Of a stretch of DNA of 47,288 nucleotides, positions 17,224 through 24,691 are shown one piece after another. The position numbers and the translations under genes are program-made. The stretch covers positions 1 to 47,288 of the forward strand of contig JBAXHO010000004.1 in assembly GCA_037138855.1 (NCBI GenBank), written 5' to 3'. Below the pieces are notes generated by a model that searched no databases, had not been told where the DNA came from, and saw only the letters and a program-made list of their open reading frames with translations. This stretch comes from JBAXHO01 sp037138855. GTDB taxonomy: Bacteria; Patescibacteriota; Dojkabacteria; B142; OLB20. The first letter of the stretch is position 1. The number at the start of each line of letters is the position of its first letter.

Positions 17224-17287
17224 GGACAATCATTACCAGGAATTAGTATCACGTATTATGTATCATGTATCAAGTAGCTGGTAGATT
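17224..17287. repeat. Long direct repeat, right copy, with GTATCNN heptamers
   Basis: 17224-17270 repeats 16686-16732 (45 of 47 bases). The heptamers run on in phase as GTATCAC, GTATTAT, GTATCAT, GTATCAA, GTAGCTG, GTAGATT (17246-17287). Confidence 0.8.
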
Positions 17288-17298
17288 TAATAGGAAAA

Positions 17299-17326
17299 AG
17301 TTAATAGTTAATAGATAGAAGATTAA
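17299..17326. repeat. Heptamer array (AGTTAAT units)
   Basis: Four in-phase units: AGTTAAT, AGTTAAT, AGATAGA, AGATTAA, between the direct repeat and the korB stop. Confidence 0.6.
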
Positions 17327-17388
17327 ATAAATCGACTAGTCCAGTTTTCCTTTTAACTTCTAACTAATGGCTTTTATCTAATTTCCGT

Positions 17389-18276
17389 CTACCGAAAAGC
17401 CTCCATCAACTTCCCAATCTCCCCAGCTTTCACTTCTTCAACTAATTCAGTTTTGTAATCTTTACGATTCACAAGTTTCGAATAGAAATCACCCCGCGGT
17501 TTTTCATAAAGCACACCAGTGGCAATTTTTTCTTTAAGATCTTGAGCGATATTCTGAGCTGCTTTGAGATCTGTTTTATCATAATCAGCTAATTTCGTCA
17601 CATCATAGACCCGCTTCTGATACCATTCATGTCCAGAATAGCGGTTATAAGTAGGACAATTTTGCATGATTTCCACGACACTGAAACCCTGATGCCTGAT
17701 CCCGGCACGAATCACATCGGTCATCTGATGAATATCACCAGAAAAACTTCTGGCAGCGAAACTAGGATTCATGGCGAGTATAAAACTCATAATATTGATT
17801 GAACTTTCTACCGGTCCATCTGGACAAGCATCGCAAACTCTTCCAGTCTCTGTTGCCGATGATGCCTGGCCTTTAGTCAAGGCGAAATTTTCATTATTAT
17901 GGAGAATGAAGAGAATATTGTAATCAGAACGGATCGCATGTACGAGATGATTGACGCCTTCATTGAGGGAAGCACCATCGCCACCAAAAGCAATTGTCTG
18001 CAGTTTACGATTGGCAAGATGAGCACCGACTGCAACAGGAATAGCCCGTCCGTGCAGGCCATGCATCCGGTAACCGAGAATCTTGTCTGAGCCATTACCA
18101 TTACAGCCAATATCAAAAAACATCATGGTGTTACCTGGGCTAATGTTTTCAGCAACCAGTGCTCGCTTCAAAGCAGCATGTATTCCATAATTTCCACAAT
18201 TAGTACACCAGGTATAAATATTAGGGTTATAATAATCACTGAATTCAACTGGTTTGGAGTTATCTGTATTCATCAT
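17389..18276 (-). CDS. korB: 2-oxoacid:acceptor oxidoreductase, beta subunit
   Basis: 295 residues. It carries thiamine diphosphate and one 4Fe-4S cluster. Cys ligands are probably WCTNC (C24, C27), DIGC (C58) and QNCP (C207). The TPP site is GGDGASLNEG...NNENFALTKGQAS. With the alpha subunit it oxidatively decarboxylates a 2-oxoacid (pyruvate or 2-oxoglutarate) to an acyl-CoA and passes electrons to ferredoxin or flavodoxin. The first ATG of ATGATG (18276) forms an ATGA overlap with korA, so translation is coupled. The substrate cannot be decided from sequence alone. Confidence 0.93.
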   Translation of the reverse strand: MMNTDNSKPVEFSDYYNPNIYTWCTNCGNYGIHAALKRALVAENISPGNTMMFFDIGCNGNGSDKILGYRMHGLHGRAIPVAVGAHLANRKLQTIAFGGDGASLNEGVNHLVHAIRSDYNILFILHNNENFALTKGQASSATETGRVCDACPDGPVESSINIMSFILAMNPSFAARSFSGDIHQMTDVIRAGIRHQGFSVVEIMQNCPTYNRYSGHEWYQKRVYDVTKLADYDKTDLKAAQNIAQDLKEKIATGVLYEKPRGDFYSKLVNRKDYKTELVEEVKAGEIGKLMEAFR

Positions 18277-20036
18277 TTGCTGCTAAAGTAAGAACTAAGT
18301 TCATCAACGAAAAAAGGACGACCGTTAAATTTGAGTAACTTATCAGTAAATTTCAACTCAGGAATTTCCGCTTGTAGCATTTTTCCTAATTGTCCTAAAT
18401 AATTGCCTTCAATCAAACTAATCTTTTTGCCTTTTTTCACAAGATCGTTCAGTTTATTTGTACGTAGGGGAAACATAAATTCGTAGTGTAAATAAGCAAA
18501 CTTTTCAGGATTTTCTATCTCTGCCAAGGCATCAATTACTGCACCTTTGACACTTCCCCAACCAACTAGAATATTCTCTGCATCCAGATTACCATATAAA
18601 ACTGGCTCAGGTAATTGTTTTTGGAGTTTAGTTAATTTTCGCATCCGTTTCTCATACATCTGAATGTTTTGTTCTGCAATCTCACTATCACTACCATCCA
18701 ACCAATGCTCATCACTATTAGCATCATAAGTTTGTTCACTGCTTCCGGGTAACCATCTAGGAGAAATACCACTCTCTGTAATTTGATAACGATCTTCACT
18801 TTTCACAGTTTTCAGCGCTTCTCCATTCAGTAAATATCGCTGAATTGGTAAACTCAAGGGAAACTTTTTAAAATTATAAAGCGATTCCCCGATCTGCTTT
18901 TCGGTAAGTACAATGACTGGGATCTGAAATGCTTCTGCAAATTCAAAAGCCAACTGCATCATAATAAATGCCGAAGCGACGTCGCTAATTGCCAGTACCA
19001 ACCTGGGAAACTCTCCATGTCCAGCATTGACAGCCAGATTCAAGTCTCCGGCACCACTCCAGGTAGGTAGCCCTGTCCCGGGACCAGATCTTTGGGCAAG
19101 CACTACCACCAAAGGTGTTTCGATCATGCCAGCTAGTGAAAGCGTCTCTGACATCAGATCAAATCCGCCACCAGAAGTAGCTGTAAATGCTCTAGTACCG
19201 GCAAACATACTGCCAATTGTCAACTGCACCGCAGTGATTTCATCTTCAGCTTGTTTGACAAGAATTCCTGTCTGATGGCTAGTCTCAGCAATATATTCCA
19301 GAATTGAAGTCGCCGGGGTCATCGGATAGCTATAATATGCTCTAGTACCAGCCTGGATCGCACCAAGTGCCAAAACATGATTACCAGAAAGAATATATGA
19401 GTCCTGCCAGGAATTATCTTTTTTAAAATCCAATTTAAATTGTTTCAATTCTGTCGTTCGTTCATAACCATAGCGTAATGCTTCGATATTTGTCGGGATA
19501 ATTTCCGGTTTATTTTTGAAAAATGTCGATAACTCTGACTCAATTTCTGCAACTGGCTCACCCAATAGTTTCCAAATAAAACCAGTGAGAATGGTATTGG
19601 CGAAAATACCTTTACCCCATTTACTTTTGGACTCAGCAATGGCATCGATAAATTCTATCTGAATTTTATTGTCTTCTAAGTACTTTTTCTCATTAATGCG
19701 CGCACCTGACTTAAGTGGCTCAGTTTCATTTAATTTCAGTTTAATCAACGAATGTACTACCACACCACCAGCATCCACGGTGGGTAAATAGTGATAAAAC
19801 GATTCGCGGTCAAGGCACACCAGTAAATCACATTTTTCTTCAGACGAAGCAAGCTCCAGGTCACTAATCTCGATCTGGTATGAAGACCAGCCACCTTTGA
19901 TCAAAGAAGGATATTCACGGTAGGCAAAAATTTTATAACCGTTGTTCTTCAAAGCCTTGGCCAGCATCTCGCCAATAGAATTGATTCCCTGTCCGGAAGC
20001 TCCGGTGATTTTGATTGAAAAGCGTTTTGTACTCAT
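18273..20036 (-). CDS. korA: 2-oxoacid:acceptor oxidoreductase, fused gamma-alpha subunit
   Basis: 587 residues. The N-terminal gamma domain (about 1-185) begins ITGASGQGINSIGEMLAKAL, and the alpha domain follows: AGTRAYYSYPMTPATSILEY, KQAEDEITAVQLTIGSMFAGTRA, TSGGGFDLMSE, SGPGTGLPTW. This gamma-alpha fusion with a separate beta subunit is the common two-gene form. No dedicated ferredoxin (delta) subunit is present. The flavodoxin gene about 155 bp upstream on the same strand is a good candidate electron acceptor. ATG start; upstream lies a GGTGATC heptamer array. Confidence 0.93.
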   Translation of the reverse strand: MSTKRFSIKITGASGQGINSIGEMLAKALKNNGYKIFAYREYPSLIKGGWSSYQIEISDLELASSEEKCDLLVCLDRESFYHYLPTVDAGGVVVHSLIKLKLNETEPLKSGARINEKKYLEDNKIQIEFIDAIAESKSKWGKGIFANTILTGFIWKLLGEPVAEIESELSTFFKNKPEIIPTNIEALRYGYERTTELKQFKLDFKKDNSWQDSYILSGNHVLALGAIQAGTRAYYSYPMTPATSILEYIAETSHQTGILVKQAEDEITAVQLTIGSMFAGTRAFTATSGGGFDLMSETLSLAGMIETPLVVVLAQRSGPGTGLPTWSGAGDLNLAVNAGHGEFPRLVLAISDVASAFIMMQLAFEFAEAFQIPVIVLTEKQIGESLYNFKKFPLSLPIQRYLLNGEALKTVKSEDRYQITESGISPRWLPGSSEQTYDANSDEHWLDGSDSEIAEQNIQMYEKRMRKLTKLQKQLPEPVLYGNLDAENILVGWGSVKGAVIDALAEIENPEKFAYLHYEFMFPLRTNKLNDLVKKGKKISLIEGNYLGQLGKMLQAEIPELKFTDKLLKFNGRPFFVDELSSYFSSK

Positions 20037-20045
20037 GGTTAGAAC

Positions 20046-20080
20046 GGTGTCCGGTGACCGGTGATCGGTGATCGGATTTT
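20046..20080. repeat. Heptamer array (GGTGATC units)
   Basis: Units GGTGTCC, GGTGACC, GGTGATC, GGTGATC, GGATTTT, in phase, 10 bp upstream of korA. The same unit starts the array at 24339. Confidence 0.75.
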
Positions 20081-20130
20081 GATGAAATATAAACTAAATT
20101 TCAAATATGCGAAATGCCCTTTCCCTCTGA

Positions 20131-20214
20131 ATTCTACATTCGAAATTCGATCCTGAACTTGTTTCAGCATGCTATTCGATTCTCTTCCTGTCTACAGACT
20201 ACTGACTACCGCTT
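20131..20214. repeat. Degenerate heptamer-periodic stretch running into the flavodoxin 3' end
   Basis: ATTCTAC, ATTCGAA, ATTCGAT open the stretch, and ACAGACT, ACTGACT, ACCGCTT close it (20194-20214), in the same phase. The last units lie inside the final codons of the flavodoxin gene. In the middle is CCTGAACTTGTTTCAG, an imperfect inverted repeat. Confidence 0.45.
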
Positions 20215-20653
20215 CCAGGTCTTCCGCCCATTTCTTCACAATTGTCTCCAGAATTTTATATGGTTCACCATTAATTTTAATCGTCCGGAACATCTCTGTG
20301 CCTCCAGCTGCCAAAAAGCCTTTTTTGAGAATTTCGACACCAGCATTGAAGTAGACCGGCTCATAACGAGCATCACCTAGGCCAATAAAAGCCGCCTTTT
20401 TGCCAGCCAAATCCAAACTTTGCATTTCTTTGAGTAAACGGGAATAAAAAGGATTGATGGCACCATGCTCCATCGTCGAGGTTGCGAGAATAAACAAATC
20501 ATTTTCCAGAAAAATCTCTTTAGCAGTTTGTTCCGCCCGGTTTAAAGTCACTGTCATTCCTTTTGCCTGCAAAACCTCAGCCACTGTCTCCACTACAATC
20601 TCTACATTCCCGGAAGTCGACGCATAGATAATGCTAATTTTATTTTGTGCCAT
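20192..20653 (-). CDS. Flavodoxin
   Basis: 153 residues, single-domain flavodoxin. The FMN phosphate loop is YASTSGNVE (about 10-18), and the isoalloxazine-binding loops are ATSTMEHGAINPF and GLGDARYEPVYF. It carries electrons at low potential and is a probable partner of KorAB just downstream; the pair would replace a ferredoxin. The last few codons coincide with a heptamer-repeat stretch, so the C-terminus (AVVSSL) may have been remodelled by it. Confidence 0.92.
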   Translation of the reverse strand: MAQNKISIIYASTSGNVEIVVETVAEVLQAKGMTVTLNRAEQTAKEIFLENDLFILATSTMEHGAINPFYSRLLKEMQSLDLAGKKAAFIGLGDARYEPVYFNAGVEILKKGFLAAGGTEMFRTIKINGEPYKILETIVKKWAEDLEAVVSSL

Positions 20654-20677
20654 AAATTTTCGCTAAGTGAAGAGAAA

Positions 20678-20686
20678 AGTATAGCA
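20678..20686 (-). promoter_or_regulatory. Extended -10 promoter of the flavodoxin gene
   Basis: Minus-strand TGCTATACT (20686 down to 20678), about 25 bp before the ATG at 20653. Same TGN extension as other promoters in the window; the -35 is weak. Confidence 0.5.
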
Positions 20687-20846
20687 CAAAGAGGGGAAAA
20701 ATTTGTGAAGTAACAAAATTTATCTAAAAAATGAAATTATTCCTCTTGATTATTTATATAATCTGATTTATGTATATAAATGATTAACTTGACCGGAATC
20801 CATCAATTTCGAATTTATTCCAAAAATTGTGCGGGAACTTCTGATT

Positions 20847-22061
20847 TTATTTATACTTAATTAAAAAATCCAGAATATTCAAGTGCTTGATACCTCGATA
20901 ATTAGCAATATTTTCTTCCCCAGACACCACCAATTTTTCATAATTATCTTTAATTAGTAAAAGATTCCCAAATTCTCTTTTCTTTGTTGCTTCAGAAGAT
21001 ATTTTATAGGCAACCTGAATATATTTAATTTCATTATTCTTTTCCACTACAAAATCAATTTCCAAATCTTGAAGATTACCTACCCAAACTTGATATCCAT
21101 TACTTAACAAATGAGTCAACACAATATTTTCAAATAATTTTCCTTGATCAGTCTCACGAAATCCACTGATTGCATTACGTATCCCAATATCATTTAAATA
21201 ATACTTGGAATTTAATTTAAGTAATTTTTTGCCTCTAATGTCATACCTTTTAATATCATCAATAAAATATGCTGATTTTAAAGCTGACAAATAATCCAAT
21301 ACAATATTCGGTGAAATACTTGAACGCTCTTGTTTCAGAAAATTTGCAATACTATTTGCTGACAATAAAGCACCAGTTGTGTCAGCAATATATTTAACCA
21401 AAGACTCCATAAAATTGACATTACGAATGTCAAAACGCTTCACTACATCTTGTAAAAGAATTGTATTATAAATATTCTTAAGATAATTAAATATCACCTC
21501 ATCCACTAATTCCAAATTACGTAAAAATGGTAAGCCCCCGTATCTCATATACATCAACAGAGTTTTATTAGAGTTATCTAAACCGCTAAACTTTAAAAAT
21601 TCTTTATAATTTAATGGGTAAATTCGAAACTCAATATATCTGCCAGAAAGATATGTAGCAATTTCACTTGATACAATACTGGAATTACTTCCAGTTAAAT
21701 AAATATCAAACTTATCATTCAACAAAAAGCTTCTAATTGCTTTTTCAAAGGTTTTAATTTCCTGAACTTCATCAATAAAAAGATAAATCTTTTGATATTT
21801 CAATTTAATATCTTTTATTCTAGATTCGACATATTTTGCCAAATCAGTATGATCCTTGATAAATTCATAGCTTAAATCTTCCTTATTGATATAGATTATT
21901 TGTTCTTTTTTTACTTTTCTTTGCTTGAGTTCCTCTACTATTAGCAACATTATATAGCTCTTCCCTACTCTTCTTTGTCCTGTAATTACTTTCACAATAG
22001 ACTTATCGACATAAGGTAAGATTCTCTTTAGATATATTGTACGCTTTAATAGCTTATTCAT
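20847..22061 (-). CDS. AAA ATPase with DUF4143 domain (COG1373 type)
   Basis: 404 residues. Walker A is GQRRVGKS (about 28-35), Walker B IYLFIDEVQ (about 91-99), then LTGSNSSIVSSEIATYLSGR, typical of this family. The C-terminal DUF4143 half includes a PD-(D/E)xK-like patch (LEIDFVV... IQVAYKI) with Q in place of the usual second acidic residue. Members are widespread, often accessory, and of unsettled function. It stands alone. A perfect 18-bp palindrome ends 3 bp before the ATG, and a second related one lies 20 bp further upstream, suggesting self-control. Confidence 0.9.
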   Translation of the reverse strand: MNKLLKRTIYLKRILPYVDKSIVKVITGQRRVGKSYIMLLIVEELKQRKVKKEQIIYINKEDLSYEFIKDHTDLAKYVESRIKDIKLKYQKIYLFIDEVQEIKTFEKAIRSFLLNDKFDIYLTGSNSSIVSSEIATYLSGRYIEFRIYPLNYKEFLKFSGLDNSNKTLLMYMRYGGLPFLRNLELVDEVIFNYLKNIYNTILLQDVVKRFDIRNVNFMESLVKYIADTTGALLSANSIANFLKQERSSISPNIVLDYLSALKSAYFIDDIKRYDIRGKKLLKLNSKYYLNDIGIRNAISGFRETDQGKLFENIVLTHLLSNGYQVWVGNLQDLEIDFVVEKNNEIKYIQVAYKISSEATKKREFGNLLLIKDNYEKLVVSGEENIANYRGIKHLNILDFLIKYK

Positions 22062-22063
22062 AA

Positions 22064-22081
22064 TTTGAATTATAATTCAAA
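22064..22081. promoter_or_regulatory. Perfect palindrome at the DUF4143 ATPase start (operator-like)
   Basis: TTTGAATTATAATTCAAA, 18 bp, identical on both strands, ending 2 bp upstream of the ATG codon (22061). No Shine-Dalgarno site is present, so the site occupies the place of the ribosome-binding region. Confidence 0.7.
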
Positions 22082-22100
22082 GTTTCAGGAAAAACAAGCG

Positions 22101-22122
22101 AGTTTGAATTATACTTCAAACT
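22101..22122. promoter_or_regulatory. Second TTTGAA...TTCAAA inverted repeat
   Basis: AGTTTGAA-N6-TTCAAACT, eight-base arms, related to the palindrome at 22064. It covers the stop codon of the upstream sigma factor gene (22109-22111). The repeated TTTGAA-N6-TTCAAA core suggests two binding sites for one dimeric protein. Confidence 0.55.
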
Positions 22123-22648
22123 GCTTCAATGCTTTTCTGAGCTTCTCCAAACTGCGGTAAAAACACATTTTCACCTGAGAAAGATTGTTTTGAGTAAGCT
22201 CGGCGATTTCTTCGAAGGAAAGTTCTTCCCAGAAACGCAGTTTAATAATTTCCTGTTCATAGGGTTGTAGATTTGCAAGTGCAAATTGGACCTGCTGCTG
22301 ATCAACTTCAGTGATCATTTGTTCCAAAATGCCTTGATCTTCTGTAGTCTGATCATGTGACTCAACTTCTAGAGGAATCTGCTGCTGCGCTTTGCTACTT
22401 GATTTATAGACCTGATTCCGTAGGATCACGAAGAGCCAGTGTTTGATGCTTTTACCTTGAAATTGATATTTGGGAAATGCCTGCAGAGCCTTGAAGAAGG
22501 TTTCTGCTGTAGCTTCTTCAGCGCTATGCTTATCCTGGGTGAGAGAATAAGCATAGCGATAAACGTCTGCGAAAAACCAATCATAAATAGTAGCAAAGTG
22601 CTGTAAATCCCCGTGACATAATTGTATAAGCTGCTCTTCTCGGTCCAC
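22109..22648 (-). CDS. ECF-type RNA polymerase sigma factor (pair 1)
   Basis: 179 residues. Region 2 (about 15-80: FADVYRYAYSLTQD, HSAEEATAETFFKAL, HWLFVILRN) and region 4 (about 125-175: LQPYEQEIIKLRFWEELSFEEIAEL, then a recognition helix with VKMCFYRSLEKLRKAL) are clear; regions 1 and 3 are absent, as in ECF sigma factors. It directs RNA polymerase to a small regulon. The start is GTG, 6 bp after the stop of the membrane partner gene, so the putative anti-sigma is translated first. Confidence 0.9.
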   Translation of the reverse strand: MDREEQLIQLCHGDLQHFATIYDWFFADVYRYAYSLTQDKHSAEEATAETFFKALQAFPKYQFQGKSIKHWLFVILRNQVYKSSSKAQQQIPLEVESHDQTTEDQGILEQMITEVDQQQVQFALANLQPYEQEIIKLRFWEELSFEEIAELTQNNLSQVKMCFYRSLEKLRKALKQFEV

Positions 22649-22654
22649 TGATCT

Positions 22655-24217
22655 TTATTTGATGGTTAAGGAATTAGTAAATATGTTTTGAAACTCCATT
22701 AGTCTTGAATTCAATTCCGGCGAACCTTTGGTCGGATAATTGATATCGCTCCCAGTCCCTGTATAATCTGCATATTTAAAGGTAAAGGAAATACCATTTT
22801 TTAAAGGATCATTACCTATTTTTATCCATGGATAATCATTATTGTTCTTGATAAATGAGCCAAACCAGATCAAGCCAGTAGTATTAGTGGCACTTCCACG
22901 AATAACACTCTGGCAATCAGCTGATTCCAGATTTAACTTTGCTAAATCTACATAATAATTTTCAATACTATATTTGGCATCAATTTTGCTAGTTTCCTTG
23001 ACAATACTTTTATCTGTACAGATCCCCTCTGGTAACACGCCATAGAAGCCACCACCAGTGATTTGCAGATTGGTGTCGAGAAATAGTTTATATGGGTCCT
23101 TGTTGAATTCAATGATTCCGGCTGTTTGGAATAAAGGAACTCCATCAGTATTCCAGTCTGCGGGCAAAATAAACTTAACTTTATTATTTTCAATATACTG
23201 TGCTCCCGAATTGGTAGGAATAATGCTGACGATCGATGTTGGCGACACGGTAGGAGCATCAACAGTTGGAACGATTGTCGTACCAAGAAACTTATCATAT
23301 TCCAAGGTTTTAAGATCAGTCTGATAAACCATTATCTGCATCCCTGGTTTATCCGGCATTTCAAAAGTAAACAGCTCTTTAATATTCTCATCTGTAGTTG
23401 GAATAGTTTCCTGAATTAAATACTCAGTAATAATATACTCTGCTTGATTAGCAATATTTCTTTCGTCAATTTTGTCCAGAAGATAAGTATCTTTATTAAA
23501 ATAATATTTATTGATCCAAGTAACATTGGTATCTTTAGAATACACTGTAAATTCAAAAACAATTTGAGAGTCATTTTGTTCCGCAATTTTGAGATCTTGC
23601 TGCCCTAAAAAATCATTGACATTATTTAGAGAAGGAATTGTTTGATAAACAGGAGGAAGTTCTACTGCAAGTTTATTAATTGTGATCGTTTTTCTAAGCT
23701 CATTAGTCTTGCTGTTATAATCCCAACTAATATTGTCCTGATCTACTACTTGATAAATGTAATCATTTCCTGTAGTAACATAATTTTTATACATACCGCT
23801 TTTTCGTTCACCCCAATAGTTATATGTGATCGCTTCTACTTTAGCTGGTGTATTATCAGTAACTGGATACTGCAAAGTCATCTGTGTTTTAGTGTGAAGA
23901 ATGGCATTAATATCTTCGATGTCCTGATATTTATGCCTAATATTCTCCACAGCCTCTGCTACAGTAAGAGTTTTGGAACTAAACGGATTTTTAAAAATCG
24001 CAATTGTGACGACAAGGGTCACCAAAACTAACGCTGCGAACGCTAAACTAAACTTTTTCATTTTAGGAAATATTGAAGTAAAATAATTTTTCCCGGGCTT
24101 TTGCTGCTCGGAAATTTTCAAGACGAGCTTCTCGCGCAGCGCTTGTTGAAAGCGTGGATCCGCCTGCGAAGACTGCTCTTCTCTTAAGTCTTTAATTGTG
24201 TTGGTAAAAGACTTCAT
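22655..24217 (-). CDS. Membrane anti-sigma-like protein with LolA-like outside domain (pair 1)
   Basis: 520 residues: cytoplasmic N-terminus (about 1-52, DPRFQQALREKLVLKI), membrane helix (about 55-75), then a large outside region. Residues about 85-310 look LolA/RseB-like (VAEAVENIRHKYQDIEDINAI, repeated beta strands). A P/T-rich linker (about 315-340) leads to a second domain (about 345-520) with paired cysteines. Gene order and topology suggest it holds the sigma factor at the membrane and senses an envelope signal. No zinc-binding anti-sigma motif (HxxxCxxC) is visible in the N-terminus, so the binding mode is unknown. The N-terminus resembles that of the second pair at 29094. Confidence 0.8.
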   Translation of the reverse strand: MKSFTNTIKDLREEQSSQADPRFQQALREKLVLKISEQQKPGKNYFTSIFPKMKKFSLAFAALVLVTLVVTIAIFKNPFSSKTLTVAEAVENIRHKYQDIEDINAILHTKTQMTLQYPVTDNTPAKVEAITYNYWGERKSGMYKNYVTTGNDYIYQVVDQDNISWDYNSKTNELRKTITINKLAVELPPVYQTIPSLNNVNDFLGQQDLKIAEQNDSQIVFEFTVYSKDTNVTWINKYYFNKDTYLLDKIDERNIANQAEYIITEYLIQETIPTTDENIKELFTFEMPDKPGMQIMVYQTDLKTLEYDKFLGTTIVPTVDAPTVSPTSIVSIIPTNSGAQYIENNKVKFILPADWNTDGVPLFQTAGIIEFNKDPYKLFLDTNLQITGGGFYGVLPEGICTDKSIVKETSKIDAKYSIENYYVDLAKLNLESADCQSVIRGSATNTTGLIWFGSFIKNNNDYPWIKIGNDPLKNGISFTFKYADYTGTGSDINYPTKGSPELNSRLMEFQNIFTNSLTIK

Positions 24218-24338
24218 AGTTGAATTTAATTATTAATATACTTCAATAATCCTTTCGGAGATTAAAAGTCACAAGAATTGTAGCTTGTAGCTAATTGTAA
24301 CTTAATCACGAATAGTGTCAAATGATTAGAAACGAATC

Positions 24339-24415
24339 GGTGTCCGGTGATCGGTTATCGGTAAGCGGAGGATGTAGGAAGGTGGAATTTGAAATTTGCA
24401 ATTTGCAATTTGGAG
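24339..24415. repeat. Heptamer array that changes unit in phase (GGTGATC to TTTGCAA)
   Basis: Eleven consecutive 7-bp units without a phase break: GGTGTCC, GGTGATC, GGTTATC, GGTAAGC, GGAGGAT, GTAGGAA, GGTGGAA, TTTGAAA, TTTGCAA, TTTGCAA, TTTGGAG. The start matches the korA-upstream array; the end is a different unit. Confidence 0.8.
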
Positions 24416-24442
24416 AAAGAGTATATAGTAACATAAGGTTAG

Positions 24443-24496
24443 ATTCCGGACAGTTGATTTTCTAAACTAAGGTTAAGAAAATCTAACTTCCGGAAT
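24443..24496. repeat. Long imperfect inverted repeat (hairpin)
   Basis: Arms 24443-24463 (begins ATTCCGGA, ends GATTTTCT) and 24476-24496 (begins AGAAAATC, ends TTCCGGAAT) are inverted copies with small bulges and a 12-base loop. Either strand would form a strong stem. It could stop transcripts from both sides or be a remnant of an inverted-repeat element. Confidence 0.65.
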
Positions 24497-24599
24497 GACG
24501 TATTAGCTATTTGATACTAATAATAATTCATTTACTATATAGCTACCTGCCTAAGGTCAGGCGGAGCAAGCTACTCAGCTACCAGCTACTTTTTTCTAC

Positions 24600-24690
24600 T
24601 TGATACTTGATACATGATACTTGATACTTGATACCTGATACTTAATACTCCTTTTCCGTCTTCCGATCACCGCTCACCGGACAACATCCC
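24600..24690. repeat. Heptamer array (TTGATAC units passing in phase to CCGATCA units)
   Basis: TTGATAC, TTGATAC, ATGATAC, TTGATAC, TTGATAC, CTGATAC, TTAATAC (24600-24648), then TCCTTTT, CCGTCTT, CCGATCA, CCGCTCA, CCGGACA, ACATCCC in the same 7-bp phase. The second family is the reverse complement of the GGTGATC type. Confidence 0.8.
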
Positions 24691-24691
24691 C

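Larger units (their letters stand above)
24218..24691. other. Repeat-filled 474-bp intergenic region
   Basis: No gene. From left to right: AT-rich leader of the anti-sigma operon, heptamer array (24339-24415), long imperfect hairpin (24443-24496), short AGCTACC repeats (24569-24590), and a second heptamer array (24600-24690) that ends at the Nudix stop. Confidence 0.8.

Noticed and set aside
17877..18116. Open frames on both strands inside korB
   Set aside because: Shadows of a highly conserved enzyme gene in other frames.
24600..24648. Repeat run considered as a CRISPR array
   Set aside because: Units are 7 bp with no spacers and no cas genes nearby.
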